Below are positions 62,877 through 64,000 of a DNA stretch of 64,000 nt, piece after piece (position 1 is the first letter of the stretch; each line of letters opens with the position of its first letter). The translations under genes and the position numbers were made by a program. Under the pieces are notes generated by a model that searched no databases, was not told the DNA's origin, and saw only the letters and a list, made by a program, of their open reading frames with translations. The DNA is from Streptomyces roseolilacinus (GTDB lineage Bacteria > Actinomycetota > Actinomycetes > Streptomycetales > Streptomycetaceae). Where the stretch lies: assembly GCF_014649335.1 (NCBI RefSeq), contig NZ_BMSV01000006.1:1-64000 (forward strand). Reading direction: 5' to 3'.

Positions 62877-63359
62877 TCACTCGGAGAGCACGTCGCTCCG
62901 GCGGTCCGAGGAGGGCCAGACGTACGGCAGGTCGTCGGGCACCCCGGGGAACAGGCCGGTGTAGGCGTCCGGTTCCTTGCGGACGAGGGCCGAGCGGTGG
63001 CTGCGGTGGAAGGCGATGTCGCCGAGCCAGGGCGGCAGGTCCCCGGCGGCGGCCAGGACCTCCTGGTGGCGTACCGGCGCGTGGGGGTGGAGCGCGGCGA
63101 AGCCGGAGACGAGGGAGGCCGCGCAGCTGTCCTGGTGGCCCATCTCGCGCCACACCCGGCAGACCTCCAGGCCGTACCGGACCAGCGCCTCCTCGTACCC
63201 GGTCCACATCCGCACCGCCGGGTGCCGGCGCCAGCCGTAGCCGGGCACCGTGAGGCCCCGCAGGACCTGGAGCGCCTCGACCCGCTGCTTGCCGAGCCGG
63301 CGGCGGTCCAGGGACAGCGCGGAGGAGCGGAAGTCGGGATAGGGCAGGAAGGTCTGCAT
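62877..63359 (-). CDS. MSMEG_6728-family / pyrimidine-dimer-glycosylase-like protein
   Basis: The 160-residue protein starts MQTFLPYPDFRSSALSLDRRRLGKQRVEALQVLRGL, the signature of the MSMEG_6728 family, which shares a fold with T4 endonuclease V-like pyrimidine dimer DNA glycosylases. HPAVRMWTGYEEALVRYGLEVCRVW and RSHRSALVRKEPDAYTGLFPG are the other conserved blocks. A role in UV-damaged DNA is inference from fold similarity. The ATG at 63359 has GGAGGG upstream. Confidence 0.85.
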   Translation of the reverse strand: MQTFLPYPDFRSSALSLDRRRLGKQRVEALQVLRGLTVPGYGWRRHPAVRMWTGYEEALVRYGLEVCRVWREMGHQDSCAASLVSGFAALHPHAPVRHQEVLAAAGDLPPWLGDIAFHRSHRSALVRKEPDAYTGLFPGVPDDLPYVWPSSDRRSDVLSE

Positions 63360-63600
63360 CGGTCGCCCTCCGTACGGGGTGCGAGAGCCCGGCGTCGTTC
63401 CCCGCCCGGGTACCACGCGGGGCACGGCCCGCACCTTCCCCGCCCGCCGGACGGGGCCGTCCGCCCTCCGGGGGTTCGGGGTGGTTCCCGCGCGGGGACG
63501 GGGGCACCCTCAGGGGTGGGCCGGCGGTCGGCGAGGCCGGCCCGCACCTCCCGGGGGCGCGCACCCGCACGCCTCCCCCCACCGGCTGGACGGCAGGACG

Positions 63601-64000
63601 ATGAACACGCACCACGACGGCCCCGACCGCGACCACCGGCGCCCCGACGGCGTCAGCGACACCCTGGTGGAGGCGCTGGGATCCCTGTCGAAAGCGCTGG
63701 AGACGACGGAACGGGCACGCGGGCACCTCTACGGCTTCCACCAGCTGACCGGCTCGGCGGACCTGGAGCTGGGCCGGGCCGTGGAGCTGCTGCGCGAGGC
63801 CGGCCACCCGGAGTGGGCCGAGCGGGTGCGCGAGGAGATCCTGGGCCGCGACGTCATCCCCGGCCACTGGACCTTCCAGATCGTCGAGGCCTACGACGAC
63901 ACGTACTACCAGCCGTTCAAGGACCTCGAACGCGCCGCGGTGGACGAGCTGGCCGAGGGCCGCACCCACCTGTACGAGGCGGAGATGAAGCAGGCCCGCC
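63601..64000 (+). CDS. Conserved hypothetical protein, truncated by the window edge
   Basis: The frame starts at ATG 63601 with AGGACG upstream and stays open to the last base (133 codons seen). The protein is helical and polar: DTLVEALGSLSKALETTERA, GHLYGFHQLTGSADLELGRA and the DVIPGHWTFQIVEAYDDTYY segment. It resembles small Streptomyces proteins of unknown role. The C-terminus lies outside the window. No TM or catalytic motif is visible in the part seen. Confidence 0.75.
   Translation, partial: MNTHHDGPDRDHRRPDGVSDTLVEALGSLSKALETTERARGHLYGFHQLTGSADLELGRAVELLREAGHPEWAERVREEILGRDVIPGHWTFQIVEAYDDTYYQPFKDLERAAVDELAEGRTHLYEAEMKQAR

Overview
The window is about 64 kb of very GC-rich chromosomal DNA. 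Nearly every third codon position is G or C, GTG starts are common, and the gene content is that of a Streptomyces: BldC, an Lsr2-type nucleoid protein, valine dehydrogenase, an NsdA-like protein, many SpoIIE/ECF/TetR/MarR regulators and mycothiol-type folds. The gene order from ndh through trmB, bldC, vdh, purM/purF, purLQS, lsr2, purC and purD to dnaX resembles the S. coelicolor chromosome core as I remember it. I see no phage, insertion sequence, CRISPR array or biosynthetic island, so most of the window is core genome.

Layout. 0.3-6.8 kb holds a divergent MarR/MFS pair, a PAS-SpoIIE-HATPase phosphatase, NDH-2 and a TetR regulator. 6.9-14 kb is the most unusual stretch. It has an ECF-type sigma factor fused to a zinc anti-sigma module, membrane helices and a carbohydrate-binding domain; a translationally coupled unknown protein; an asparagine-synthetase-like protein with eroded active sites; a 717-bp regulatory gap with a perfect 18-bp palindrome; and an NsdA-like sporulation regulator. 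14-19 kb carries an L-2-hydroxyglutarate oxidase family protein, TrmB, a PrsW-type membrane protease and an M23 endopeptidase behind a c-di-AMP (ydaO-type) riboswitch. 19.5-27.3 kb has tRNA-fMet, tRNA-Lys, small stress/PRC-barrel proteins, a DEAD-box helicase with a long RDG-rich tail, a lipoprotein, a zincin, a membrane phosphoesterase and a tRNA Glu-Asp-Phe cluster. 27.6-36.4 kb has a lectin, PRC-barrel/DUF2382 and WGLxGL proteins, a CcdA/DsbA thiol-redox pair, HrpA and a second identical tRNA-Asp.

36.5-49.2 kb holds BldC, valine dehydrogenase and the purine genes purM-purF and purS-purQ-purL, followed by Lsr2. 49.6-53.9 kb holds three tRNA-Gly genes around an ABC-2 transporter plus two-component system. 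54-62.6 kb has purC, a dimethylformamidase-fold protein, a membrane protein that looks like an M48 peptidase without its zinc motif, purD, dnaX and the SRP RNA. The right end has tRNA-Ser, a small MSMEG_6728/DNA-glycosylase-like protein and a truncated unknown gene.

Functionally, six of the eight purine loci needed for IMP/SAICAR steps (purD, purM, purF, purL/Q/S, purC) lie within 20 kb but in separate transcription units set apart by strong hairpins. Development and cell-envelope functions (BldC, NsdA-like, Lsr2, riboswitch-controlled M23, PrsW, fused sigma factor) are interleaved with translation functions (10 tRNA genes, TrmB, SRP RNA, two RNA helicases). Domain calls rest on reading motifs by eye; no database search was possible.
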